Source: Alisma plantago-aquatica (lineage: Eukaryota > Streptophyta > Magnoliopsida > Alismatales > Alismataceae). Taken from it: a stretch of DNA of 64,000 nucleotides. Below are positions 11,717-22,930 of this stretch, one piece after another. The DNA is taken from positions 1,328,358,304 through 1,328,422,303 of the forward strand of contig OY856410.1 in the NCBI GenBank assembly GCA_963693085.1, in the 5' to 3' direction. The stretch's first letter is position 1. Each line of letters starts with the position of its first letter. The notes beneath the pieces were generated by a model that was given only the letters and a program-made list of their open reading frames with translations, searched no databases and had not been told where the DNA came from. The position numbers and the translations under genes were made by a program.

Positions 11717-11784
11717 TGGAGTTGTGATGTCATCTGACGCAAATACTCCTCATATATAGCCGTGGCCGGCGCCACTGTATGCCC

Positions 11785-12337
11785 GTCGATACCATCGACA
11801 TGATTCGATGGTATCGACACGGGTAGCATGATCCGTACCTCCGCGAGTATCGACGGTTGTCGATGGCTGGATCTGCGGGGCCCAGATTGCTGACGCGTCG
11901 ATACTATCGACGCAAGTCTATGGTATCGACCCTTCCCCCGGATCGACTTCCTTGTTGTTGCGATCTCCATTGATCTTTCCTTGCAGATCGTTGATGTGGT
12001 GCGTCGATACTATCGACGCGAGTCGATAGTATCGACTCTCTGATTAGGGCAAACCCTCGCGAGGCCCGGCCGCCGCCTTCTTTGCATGAATGTGTCGATA
12101 CCATCGACACGCCAGTCGATGGTATCGACTTTCCTGAGACGATTCGTTCTAAAAATCTCTAGAGATCTCGATAGTATCGACAGCCATGTCGATACCATCG
12201 ACCTCTGCTTGCAATCTGCCTGTTGGTATGTCAATACCATCGACGAGGCCGTCGATGGTATCGACGCAGTGCGATTCCTGCAGTCGCCAACATGTACCAT
12301 GGTCGATACCATCGACACAAGGGTCAATGGTATCGAC
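11785..12337. repeat. paired GTCGATACCATCGAC 15-mers, internal cluster
   Basis: Seven clear pairs lie at 11785-11818, 11897-11930, 12003-12036, 12094-12129, 12167-12202, 12230-12265 and 12302-12337. A decayed one is near 11847-11870. Within pairs the spacer is 4 bp in the first three and 6 bp in the last four, giving 19 or 21 bp between unit centres. Most are inverted (ACC form then GGT form). The cluster lies between the integrase end and the post-integrase ORF, and uses the same motif as the LTR clusters. Confidence 0.95.
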
Positions 12338-12450
12338 TCTGCCTCAGCCCTGCACATGTAGCAAACAATCACGGTATCTTTTTTACACTACAAACTAAGT
12401 TAAAACAGATCAAACTACGAATGTATAGGAACTAAACTAAAGTACCAATG

Positions 12451-12475
12451 GTTGGGTTGCCTCCCAACAAGCGCC
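12451..12475 (-). other. post-pol hairpin with GGGAGGCAACCC core
   Basis: On the minus strand GTTGGG-AGGCAA-CCCAAC can form a six-bp stem with a six-base loop, about 40 nt after the pol stop codon. The right-hand element has GTGGG-AGGCCA-CCCAC in the same position (49781-49796), with a covarying pair. A decayed form lies in the gag-only element (20901-20926). Confidence 0.65.
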
Positions 12476-12512
12476 CTTATTTAACATCTTAAGCTAGATG
12501 ACTTGAAGCACA

Positions 12513-15500
12513 TCATGCATCTGAAAGTGAAATGAGTTTGACCTCATTCACCTTCCTCGTGTAATCTTCAACAAAATATAACTTCAACCTCTGGCCGTTC
12601 ACCAAAAATGTAGTCTCACCATCGCGCACCGTGATTGTGCCATGTGGTTTGACCTCTTCTACCGCGAATGGCCCACTCCATCAGGATTTAAGCTTCTCGG
12701 GATGCAACTTCAGCCTTGAATTGAACAAAAGCACATGATCTCCTTTCTTGAAGGTGCGCATCTGAATGTGGCGATCGTGGATCAACTTAGTGCTCTCCTT
12801 GTATATCCGATAGTTCTCATATGCAGTCATTCATAGCTCATCCAATTCATTTAATTCAAGTAATCTCTTCTTCCCCGCTTCATCATAACTCAAGTTGAGC
12901 TTTCTCAACGCCCAGTGTGCTTTGTGCTCTAACTCCACTGGAAAGTGACAGGCCCGACCGTATGCCAACCTAAAAGGTGTGGTGCCTATAGGTGTCTTAT
13001 ATGCCGTCCTATATGCCCACAATGCATCCGGTAATAAGGCACTCCAATTCTTCCTCGTGGAAGCCACCGTACGCTCAAAGATCTTCTTAATTTCGCGATT
13101 GGAGACCTCCACTTGTCCTTGAGTTTGCGGGTGATATGAGGAACCAATGTTATGTTTGACCTCGTATTTCCTCAATAGTGCCGAGAACTTTTGATTCTTA
13201 AAGTGTGTACCCCCATCACTAATGATCATCCGAGGCACTCCAAACCTGCAGAAGATATTTTCCTTAAAGAACCTGCACACTACTGTAGAATTGTTAGTCC
13301 TTGTGGGTATTTCTTCTACCCACTTCAACACATAATCAACAGCTAAAAGGATATATAAATTCGAATTGGAGGACACAAAGGGTCCCATGAAATCTATACC
13401 CCATAGATCAAATACCTCAACCTCTTGGAAAACATTTAGGGGCATCTCTTGTCTCTTTGAAATGTTACCTGCCCTTTGGCAGGAATCACATTGCCTCACG
13501 AACTCATAGGCGTCTCGGAATAAGGTAGGCCAATATAGGCCACTTTCCAGTACTTTGGCAGCCGTACGAGAGCTCGCATGGTGTCCACCCGTAGGTAGAG
13601 TGTGGCAATGACGAAGAACACTCTCGTATTCCACCTTAGGTACACACCTACGTAGGACACCATCCCTGCATTGCTTCAAAAGAATGGGGTCATCCCAAAA
13701 ATAATATCGCAGAGAATGGAAAATTTTCTTTTTCTCTTGATATGTCCAATCATCTGGGATGATCCTGCAAGAAAGATAATTCACGATATATGAAAACCAC
13801 GGATCTTTAGAATTGACTTTCAAAAGTTGTTCATCCGGAAATGTCTCGGTTATGGGTATGTGTATATCTTTTTCATCTACCCTCTCTAACCTAGACAAAT
13901 GATCCGCTACAACATTTTCAATCCCCACCTTGTCTTTGATTTCGATATCAAATTCTTGTAAGAGCAAGATCCATCTAATCAATCTAGGTTTGGCATCTTT
14001 TTTCTCCATCAAATATTTAATAGCTGCGTGGTCAGTCCAAACTACTACTTTCGATCCAACTAAATACTGCCGAAATTTTTCAAAAGTGAAAACAACAGCA
14101 AGCAATTCTTTTTCAGTAGTCGCGTAATTTAGTTGGGCATCATTCAAAGTCTTAGAGGCATAAAAAATCACGGCGGGTTTATTGTCCACCCTCTGTCCCA
14201 ACACAGCTCCTACAGAGAAATCAAATGCATCACACATGAGTTCAAACGGCTTAGTCCAATCTGGTGTTTGAACAATTGGTGCGGAAATCAATTTCTCCTT
14301 CAGCACGTTGAACGCGTGTAAACATTTGTCATTGAAATAAAAAATGGCATCCTTTTTTAGAAGCTCGGATAGAGGTTTGGCAATTTTTGAAAAATATTTT
14401 ATGAACCGACGATAAAATTCGGCGTGGCCTAAGAAACTTCTTACCCCTTTTACCGAATTTGGTGGGGGTAATTTAGAAATTACTTCAATTTTTACCGGAT
14501 CTACCTCCAAACCTTTGCTGGACACCTTATGTCCCAGCACTATCCCTTCACTCACCATCATATGACATTTCTCCCAGTTGAGGACCAAATGTGTGTCCTC
14601 GTATCATTGTAACACCTTATCCAGATTATAAAGGCATTCATCAAAAGAAGCACCATAAACCGAAAAATCATCCATAAAGACCTCTAGACAGCGTTCTACC
14701 ATATCAGAAAAAATGGCGAGCATACAATGCTGAAAAGTCGCTGGTGCATTGCATAATCCAAAGGACATGTGGCGATACGCGAAAGTTCCATAGGGACAAG
14801 TGAAAGTAGATTTCTCTTGGTCCTTAGGATCAAACGAAATCTGATTGTACCCCGAATACCCGTCCATAAAACAGAAATGTGATCGGCCGGCTAAACGCTC
14901 TAGAATTTGATCAATAAATGGAAGAGGAAAATGATCCTTTAGCGTAGAGGCATTCAGACATAGGTAATCTATACAAACTCGCCACCCGGTTACCAAGCGG
15001 GTGGTGAGAGGTTCATTTAAAATATTTTGAGTGATAGTTATTCCCCCCTTTTTAGGGACTACCTGCGTGGGACTCACCCATGTCGAGTCTGAAATTGCAT
15101 AGATGATACATGTGGAAAGAAGCTTAATCACCTCCTTCTTCACCACCTCCATCATGCTCGGATTTAGTCGATGTTGCGGTTGAATCACCGGCTTGGCTCC
15201 CTCCTCGAGCCAAATCTTATGCTAACACAAAGTAGGGGAATCCCCTTGATATCTGCAACAGACAACCCAAATGCTCCCCAGTGGTTCTTCAGCACTATCA
15301 ACAACTGGTCCTCCTCTTCCGCACTCAGATAAGAAGAAATAATCATCGGTAACTTTTCTTCCTCAGCTAGGAAGACGTACTTGAGGTGCGGTGGCAGTGG
15401 CTTTAACTCCAACTCCGGCGGGCTGATTAAGGATGATTGAAGTGGTGGGGGAAGTTCGCCTAAATCTTCATAATACCTAGCATAGAAGCATGGCAACATC

Positions 15501-16639
15501 TGAAGCATCTTGGCACACTCCTTGAGTGATTTGCTTCTCATCCAATCATGAGTGATATTGACTAAACAAGCCTCCAGTGGTAATTCCGGATATGCATCCA
15601 AAGCTGAATTTGCTATAGCATCATCCTCCGTAGAGGGAGGAATGTCCTCATCCTCATCATTAGGGAACCCTACAACCTTGCAAAGGGATACCACTTTGGT
15701 CTGCTCCATGATGTCTACAGCCAAAGTCCCCTTGTCCACCTTGGTCATTACATGAGCCATATCTTGAAATGGCTTCCCTAGACAAAGTGATATATTGTTA
15801 TCAAAATGTTTTACCATGTGGCATTGCTCCTTGGATTTAGGTGAAGTGACGCTGGAAGGCATGACCATCTCAAATCGGTCATCGGCTATACCTAAGGTCA
15901 AACGACCTCTCCCCATCTCAAGTATCATGTCGGCTGTAGCTTGGAATGGTCGTCCGAGTAGTAGCTCATTGCCTTGTTCATCTTGCATCTCCAAGACGAC
16001 AAGATCTGCTGGAAATACAAATCGATCCACTTTCACTAGCACGTCTTCACAAATCCCATATGGCTTTACCACTGAATTGTCCGCCAATTGGATATTCATG
16101 TTGCTTGGTTGTGACTCTTTTAATCCCAGCTTTTTGAATGTAGAAAGGGGCATCAAATTAATGCTCTCCCCTGAGTCACATAGTGCTTCACCAAATTTGA
16201 CTTTCCCGATGTAACAAGAGATGTTAAAGCTGCCTGGATCTCGCCTCTTTGGTGGCAATGTGCCCATGATAAAGGAACTCACCTGCTCCTTAAGCACAAC
16301 AACCTTAGTGTTCGGGATTTTTCTCTTCTTGGTGATGATGTCTTTCAGAAATTTCCCGTAAGAAGGGATTTTCTCAATAGCTTCCAATAGATGGATATTG
16401 ACTGAAAGCTTTTTGAAACTGTCTAAAAACTTTTTGAATTGGGCATCTACCTTCCTTGCCTTAGCATTGTTCGGATAAGGGACCGGGACAGCCTGTGCCC
16501 TTTGATGCGGTGGCACATAGGGTGTCCTTTTCTGAGGCTCCTCCTCCTCTGCAATAGGATCTTCAGTAGCATCCACTGCTGTGTCATCAACTGGTTCAGT
16601 GACCGGTACGGGCAACTCCTCAATGGCCTCACCTTCAAT
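12513..16639 (-). pseudogene. Athila-type pol: protease, RT, RNase H, integrase
   Basis: Domains read in order along the minus strand. Protease is near 16130-15860 (LCDSGESINLMPLS, LLGRPFQATA); its active site is DSG where relatives have DLG. Reverse transcriptase starts near 15188 (WVSPTQVVPKKGG; FMDDFSVYG as the YxDD box), RNase H near 14260 ([25 protein letters not shown]). Integrase is near 13600-12900 (zinc-binding H..H..C..C region; [23 protein letters not shown]). A final segment runs to a stop at 12513. Damage: a frameshift near 15190 and TGA stops at about 14606, 12833 and 12690, each where a CGA (Arg) codon fits the family. Gag and pol appear to share one frame originally. Confidence 0.9.
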
Positions 16640-17997
16640 TTATGCTTGGGGTTTGCTTGTTTCATCGACCCTAGGATTTAACAATTTCTTGCCACTTCTT
16701 AGCAAGATGGCCTTCGCCTGCTGGTTTCCTCCTGGAACATTAGTATTACCCGGAAAACCTAGATGCGCTGGCTTCTTCAAACTGGCTATCGCCACTGCCA
16801 TTTTTGCCATAGATGTCTCTATTGTCCTCATTTGAGCCAATGGCTCTGCAGTGTCTGCCCAAATTGGTTCATAAACTCCCCTTGTTGCTTTATTTGATGG
16901 CTGAAAGTAGTCATGAGTTCTTGATTTTACTTTATCACTTGATTGAGCAGCTCTGTGCTCTTATCCTCTGCTACTGGCTGGGGTTTAGCATTCGGATCCT
17001 ATAAGAAGTTATTTGGATCCTTCCAGGAGAACTTCTTATCTTTCCTCCATGAATAGTCGTTATTCCTGTAGCCTTACTGCTGCCTCATGAATTTAACTTG
17101 AGCCTCATCCTCGGACTCAGTATCCTCCTTTGCGAGCAGTTTCTTTGCGAGAAGATCCATCTTCTCATTCAGCTCCTTGATTGCTTTAGATTCACCTACC
17201 ACTCGAACCTACTCCACGGTGCCTCTTTCGCCCCACGATTGCTTCTTAGCCATGTTCTTTAGGATTTCCCAACATCTTGTGTCCGTGTTATTCAAGAAAA
17301 ATCCAGAGCCGGCTAAATCAAGGTTGCTTCTATCATGCTCGGAGAGAGAAAAATAGAAGATCTTGACTTGTGTCTCCTTATCAAGCCCGTGATGCGGGCA
17401 TCGCCTGAGCATGATCTGAAACCTTTCCCAGGTCTCAGAATAGGTCTCTCATGCTTGTTGGGTGAAGTTATGGATCTTTCTGATCATGCCATTGGTCTTC
17501 TCGGGCGGAAAGAACCTCTCGAAGAAAACCTCGACAATGTGGTCCCAAGACTCCACGTATTCATCGTCCAAGTTGTGTAGCCATTCGCGCGCATTTCCCG
17601 CTAGAGAACTCGGGAAGAGCTTCAAGTAGAGCACATCTTGTGGAAATCTGTCGATTTTTATCATATCACAATTCTCCACAAATTGACTTATGTACGCGAC
17701 GGGGTCTTCATTTTTGAGCCCATGGAAAGCATTCGACTTCACCAAGTTGATTAAAGCCGGATCAATCTTGTATGTCGGAATATTCACCGCTTGCTTCTTG
17801 ATCGACCCCTTGGACGCGGATGAAGAAGAAGCCTTGATCTTCTCCCATATTGTATGTGGCTCGTCTATCTCTTCTTATTCAGGTTCAGAAACTATATCCT
17901 CCAGCTGGTCTTGATTATACTCATCCTCGTCTTCCGATCCCGGCAGCGGAACCTCTGGTGTGTTCCTCGTGTAGTCTGTACTACCCGTCTGCACCAT
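16640..17997 (-). pseudogene. Athila-type gag
   Basis: It starts at ATG 17997 (MVQTGSTDYTR), with an acidic N-terminal stretch and one stop near 17877. The retrotransposon Gag domain follows: ALINLVKSNAFHGL at about 17750, LFPSSLAGNAREWL near 17610, ERFFPPEKTN near 17520. After a stop near 17451 the frame continues with WERFQIMLRRCPHHGL and the C-terminal region, and a frameshift lies between about 17210 and 16840. The end (AILLRSGKKL) is typical of the gag-pol boundary in this lineage. No zinc knuckle is evident. Several stops could be C-to-T changes (CGA, CAG, CAA). Confidence 0.85.
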
Positions 17998-18148
17998 GCA
18001 CAGTACCTGCAAATAGAAAAATTAAATTTAGTACAGTGCTTGATGATTGCAAATATTTAGAAAATAGATTATGAATTTTTGAAATTTTAAAAAAAATGTG
18101 GCCTAGAGTGGCCGCGTGTAGCACTCGTAGTGCTGACAATTCGCCATA

Positions 18149-18166
18149 TCCCCGGCAACGGCGCTA
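18149..18166 (-). promoter_or_regulatory. primer binding site, tRNA-Asp type
   Basis: The minus strand reads TAGCGCCGTTGCCGGGGA, one base from TGGCGCCGTTGCCGGGGA, the complement of the plant tRNA-Asp 3' end. It is six bases (18167-18172) from the LTR end. Confidence 0.9.
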
Positions 18167-18172
18167 AAAACT

Positions 18173-19791
18173 TGACGCAAATTTACCGTGCGCAGAAACG
18201 CAAGTGAATGCGTCGAAGTAATACAGACCTTTGTGAGGCCCGAGTCAAACACAGGGATACGTGAAATCGTCAGAGACTCCTACTAACTACTCGCGATCAG
18301 CTAATCCGATTAAAAAGTTGAGAGTTGTTGTCAAAATTAAAAGAAAATAAAAAATAAAGCAAAACAAGCAATCGATTAAATGTTTGGTTTAATCAATTCA
18401 AAGTGAGATCTTTAGGATTGCGGTTTCACCGCGGGTTTTCATTGTATTAAAGTCTATATAGTTACTCAATTTTATCTCTCTATCCAGGTAGTGACCTGAA
18501 ATCAGAATTGCCCACTGTCATGATACAATTCACTACCTATATCTAGGTCGGTTCCACCGTCGTAGTAACATATACCCTAAACTAGGTGCATTAAAAACGA
18601 CCTCTCGGTATCCACCATTAATCTTACACCACCTTGTTCAAGGAATTTGTCAATTAATGTAAATTTCGTCTCTTTTCAACCATTAATTCTTCTTTCAAAG
18701 CAATTAAGGGTATTAGATTATTATTATGGTGATCAAGCATAACAATATATTGGAGACAACGAAATTATACCACGGATTTAAGAGATAAGATATGAATTAC
18801 TATGATAAAATTGTCATACAATGAATTCGCGGGCTACTCTCGGTCCTAAAGACCAAGGGGATTAGCCACGCATGTTCATCTCAAAGCAAAACATGGTAGA
18901 GAAAAGGGGAAACATGGAGAAAAATGTGATTGAGTGGTGAAACCCCTGAACGGAGAAGATCCAAGCGATCCTTGGTCTGGAATACACGTTCTCCCGCCTT
19001 TCGGTGGTGGAAATCGTCTTCTTCGGTGTCCAGATCATCTGGGGCGTGCTTCTGGGCTCCGTTCTTCTCTCCACCTCTTCTTGGGATGTGTGCAGTGACT
19101 AATGACGAGATGATTCCCTCTTGGGCGCCGTCATTAGGTATATTTCCCGAATTAGGTCGCCAATTAATCACAGCCATCCGATTAAGATTAATCTGAAACA
19201 AACTCATATCTGACGGTGTCGATACCATCGACGCGGGTCGATGGTATCGACCTAGCACGATATCGGAAATTCTTCTTTTCTTTTTTCTTTGCGACTGATG
19301 TCATCTCGATACCATCGACGAGGGTCGATGGTATCGATGAACCTGTAGCGACGGTTTTGTCTTTTTGTGTCATTGTAGCTCCACCAGTCGATAGTATTGA
19401 CGTATGAGTCGATAGTATTGACTCACTTCTCGCCATCAACCTGATGGTATCTCGATACCATCGACATCCCTGTCGATAGTATCGACTTTCTTCTGGTCCT
19501 TGTGGCTGGCAACCTGTGGTCCGATCGATGGTATCGACCACCGTCGATGGTATCGAAGGTAGCAGATACTTGTTTTTCCTGAAATTAACACACGAATAAC
19601 ATAAGTTCACAAAAAACATATTCTTTTGATAATTAACACTCAAAATGCTTGAAATAGGGGAAATTTGACATAAAGAAGTAGCTTAGACCAAAGTGAATGA
19701 ATTATGCAACATTAACCATAAAAAATGACTAATAAATGCATAAAGCACATATCAAACAAGTCTATAAATGGGACTCAAAATCATCACATCA
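18173..19791 (-). repeat. 5' LTR of the Athila-type element
   Basis: This 1,619-bp LTR pairs with 6802-8421. The 15-mer pairs are at 19218-19557; the first pair (19218-19251) is a perfect inverted repeat with a 4-bp spacer, where the left LTR has one mismatch. Confidence 0.95.
19218..19557. repeat. paired GTCGATACCATCGAC 15-mers, right LTR
   Basis: The same five pairs as in the left LTR. Differences between copies are mostly C-to-T at CG sites within the motif, such as TATTGAC for TATCGAC near 19396. Confidence 0.9.
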
Positions 19792-19796
19792 GGCCT
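19792..19796. repeat. target-site duplication GGCCT (right copy)
   Basis: It matches 6797-6801 and lies directly after the right LTR of the inner element. Confidence 0.95.
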
Positions 19797-19857
19797 CAGT
19801 GTCGATTCTTCTGCCGTGTTTGTCAACTCGAACAACGGTTTGCTTTGTACGGGCCAT
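19792..19857 (-). pseudogene. 5' part of split ORF of the gag-only element: MARTKQT start
   Basis: The minus strand opens with ATG at 19857 and gives 22 codons beginning MARTKQT, then VVRVDKHGRR. It reaches the insertion site in the same frame as 6796-6338. Residues 1-7 equal those of histone H3, including the K4 context; after that there is no H3 similarity, so this is not a histone gene. With Ala at position 2, the initiator Met would normally be removed, leaving ARTKQT at the N-terminus. Confidence 0.6.
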
Positions 19858-20962
19858 ATCTGTTATCATTAAACAAGTTCATCGATCATTTAAATGTTAT
19901 GTAGGCAAGACTTAAAATTGATACCGGCGTTTAAAACAAAAACTGATTGCACGATAAAATTCGGCCCGATAGAAATTCTGGGTGTCGTCCATCAAAAGAA
20001 CATCATAGGCTATACAAAACTGGATGATACGGAGAAAAGCTATGTGTCAAACATGTTCCCCGACATGGGTGTGTCGGGCGATACAAATGTGTGAAACAAA
20101 CTACCCGATAGGGACTTCCCCGATAGAAAAACGTGTCACCTGATAACAATAACAAGCGAGGCGGCACAAGGATGGGCAACACGGTTATCACCCGATATGG
20201 CATCTCAGACAAACATGAGCGAAAGATGTGTTGCGCGGCACTCCTGTTGGGTGACACAAGGAAAATCAACTAAAGTCGCCAACCCGATACGCTGTGCGCG
20301 ATATGAAGCTCGTATTAGCCAAACAGGCTGTCGGGCTATACCTTTTTGTTTTCTTAAGTTTTCTACGCGACACGAGAGCAGAAGCTAGCTGGATGACACA
20401 TGAGAAAATGGAGGAATTACTGCATGATACAGGTAGCTGGTAGAGTAAATGCAGTAGCCCGATACGGTAAAACCTCCGTACTATATATAGCAATCCCAAC
20501 CGGGGTTAAAATGGGTAAATCTGGGATGCGTGTCGGCCGTTGAGGAAGGTCATTCCCGAGACGAGCGCGTTCCGCATGCCGGTTGAGCTGCTGCCTGATA
20601 TGATCAGGAGAAGGGGATACTTGCCCGATACACAGTATTCAAAACAAAATCTAGATGAAAAACCCGAAAAACAAAGCGAAATAAAAAGAGATTGATGGGT
20701 AAAACATCATTGGCCTAAGGTTAAGTTCCCGGCCTCAGATAGTATTACCCGTTGATGCACATAAATAGAGAGGTGGCCCATAAAACATAAGAGTCAGCGG
20801 ATGTGGCACATACACTAACTCAGGCCTTATTACAGTCCAAATGTTCATAAAGTTTGTCTTGCAAGAAAGTAAATAACATCCTATTCTAGGAAAAGTAAAA
20901 GCTTGGGCTGCCTCCAGAGGAGCGTTGTAGTTTGTTTCGCCAGCTCGATAGGTTCAGGTGCT
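19858..20962 (-). other. non-coding middle of the gag-only element with CCCGATA motifs
   Basis: This is where pol would be expected. No RT, RNase H or integrase motif is visible. Copies of CCCGATA and GGCGACAC-like motifs, as in the LTRs, cluster at about 19970-20640. A decayed copy of the post-pol hairpin sequence is at 20901-20926. Confidence 0.6.
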
Positions 20963-22682
20963 TTACTTTTTGCCTCCAAAAGTATCCATATCTTGCAAGT
21001 CGATCTCTGTTCTTCCTGATTACAGCCCTACCTTTTTGGTGGTTTCGGTGTTAGAGGGTATTTTACCCGAGGGGTTCTTTATCAATTCGGCCATCTGGGC
21101 CACTGCTGATCAATCTGGCATTGATGCGTCTGCATATCCGCCATCTAGACCTGCATTGAATTCAGAACTCCTGAGTTTGAAAGCGCACTCTGCACCAGCT
21201 GGTTATTGATGGTATCTTGTCTCTTTACAAAATCAAACAACTGTCAACTAAGTCCAGTTGGTTCGAAACCTTGTCTTGACCCTGTCCCTTGGCTTGACCT
21301 TGTCCTTGACTGGTGTTCGTCACTTAGTGACCTTGGTACTTACCTTTTCCTTGGAAATTTCCCTTGTTTGACTGGAAAGAAGTGGTTCTGGTGAATTGAC
21401 TCTGTCCTCCTCTTTTCTCGAAAACTTGAGGTGACTTAGTGGAGTTATGCAGCTGATGCAAGTTTTATGACACATCTTTGTTGCCATAACTGAATCCAGG
21501 ATGGTCTGGCCTTTTGAAATTAACAAAAGAGATGTTCTCAGTCTCCTCAGCTTCAGAGTCACTTTCTCTCGACTCTTCAGGTCGGGTGTAGATACAGTTA
21601 TCTACCCCGTGTCCACCTTCTCCACAGGTGACACATTTCATTGCCTTTTCGACTTGTTTCTTTCCCTTTCCACTAGATTCTTTCAGCTGCTTCACATCAG
21701 TTGCTATCCTCTGGATCTGAGAGGTGATATTCTCCATAGCCTTGGACTCAACTGAAGGTCCTTCACTAGCCTTCTTAGCTTGTTCCCTATCTGATCTATC
21801 ATAGTCAGTGCCGGCATGCAACTTGGCCATGTTCTTGATGATCTTCTCAGACCTGCTCGACTTCTTCCCCAGAAAGTCACTTCCTGCTGCTGCATTCAGT
21901 GAAACCCTTTCCTTAGGAGTTAGACCATTGTAGAAGGTAGTTATCAAGAAACCTTTCTTATAGTTGTGATGAGGGCAGTCCCTCTGATATTCTTGGTATC
22001 TTTCCCAGGCATCATTGAGATTCTCACTCAGATTTTGCATGAAAGAAGTGATCCTCTGTCTGTTCCAGACAATCTTCTCGGTAGGATAGAACTTGTTTAC
22101 AAAGGCATCCTCCAGTGCACTCCATCCGTTAAGAGATTGGTGTGGCAGCCCCAGGTACCAGGACAGAGCCTCATCTTCCAAAGAAAAGATGAAACCCTTG
22201 CAATAGATTACTTCCTGGGGGACTCCCCGCATCTTGATGGTGTCACATATATTCTTAAAAGCATCTAAATGGTGATAGGGATTGTCATTCTTCAAACTCC
22301 CCCTAAATATTTTGTTCTGAATCATGGAGATGACTGATGGCTTCAGCTCGAAGTTGGTGGCGTTGAATCACGGGACGACAATAGGACATCTGGAAATGTT
22401 AGCCTTGGTGGAAGCTAACTCCCTTAGGGTCTTTTCTTCTTCATCAGAATCGTCGCTATCACTGCCTCCCTGGTGTTGTTCTTGATTATTTTGATTCCTT
22501 CTGTGCCTCTAGTGATGACGACATCTATCACGGTGATGGTCATCCTCGAACTACTCTGCTTCTGGATCTTCAGGTTGATAATTGTCGCCATAGCGATCAT
22601 TGTCTTCAGGCGGAGGTGAGTGAGGTCTAGCTCTCGTGTGTCCCTCACCTTTTGAATGGGATGGTTCGATGCGAGGCGGCAT
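20963..22682 (-). pseudogene. gag of the non-autonomous element
   Basis: It starts at ATG 22682 (MPPRIEPSHSKGEG), with a charged N-terminus holding three stops. The main open part runs 22325-21465 (286 codons). That part has a Gag capsid-type domain (NPYHHLDAFKNICDTIKM; FPYE-like segment NKFYPTEKIVWNR; WERYQEYQRDCPHH). It also has a zinc knuckle CVTCGEGGHGVDNC (CX2CX4HX4C) near 21635. Beyond the stop at 21465 a Gln/Gly-rich tail continues through frameshifts to MAELIKNPSGKIPSNTET near 21070 and a last stop near 20963. The tail resembles the end of Athila-type Gag. Gag packages the RNA; Pol must come in trans. Confidence 0.8.
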
Positions 22683-22906
22683 GTCTGATGATTTCGGTGC
22701 TCAAATTGAGCTGAAAGCCTCCCTTATGAGTAACTGAATATTATGAAAAACCAAGTTTAGAGAACATGTGTTAATAATAAGAATTACTAATTTCAGGTTA
22801 AAATATAAAAAAAGGAAAAGAGAGTGTTGTCAAGATCATTTCAAAGCTTGAGGCACTGGAGTATAGTTAGTGGATTCGAGTTCGTCAACAATACCATTTT
22901 GCCTTG

Positions 22907-22924
22907 TCCCCGAAAATGGCGCCA
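22907..22924 (-). promoter_or_regulatory. primer binding site of the gag-only element
   Basis: The minus strand reads TGGCGCCATTTTCGGGGA, matching the tRNA-Asp type at 15 of 18 positions, six bases from the LTR at 22931. The inner element has the same six-base spacing. Confidence 0.8.
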
Positions 22925-22930
22925 AAAAGT

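Larger units (their letters stand above)
6802..19791 (-). mobile_element. full-length Athila-type Ty3/gypsy element
   Basis: This 12,990-bp element, read on the minus strand, has LTRs at both ends (TGACGC...CATCA on the plus strand), a tRNA-Asp-type PBS and gag-pol in protease-RT-RNase H-integrase order. After pol come an Athila-type ORF and a PPT. It sits inside the small ORF of the gag-only element with a perfect GGCCT duplication. By eye the two LTRs differ at about 21 of the first 470 positions, mostly transitions, so it is not a recent insertion. All coding regions carry stops or frameshifts. The assignment to Athila rests on the protease-RT spacing, the long extra ORF after integrase and the PBS. 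Confidence 0.95.

Noticed and set aside
11785..12361. Overlapping frames on both strands rich in SIPST and VDTID repeats
   Set aside because: They simply translate the palindromic 15-mer pairs; several frames on both strands are open for the same reason.
15795..16214. 139-codon plus-strand frame
   Set aside because: Antisense to the protease region of the inner element.
18149..18166. Possible tRNA gene fragment
   Set aside because: Only the 3'-end complement is present and it sits six bases from an LTR; it is a primer binding site. No complete tRNA or rRNA gene was recognised anywhere in the window.
19792..19857. Possible histone H3 gene (MARTKQT)
   Set aside because: H3 similarity stops after seven residues and the frame continues into a non-histone transposon ORF.
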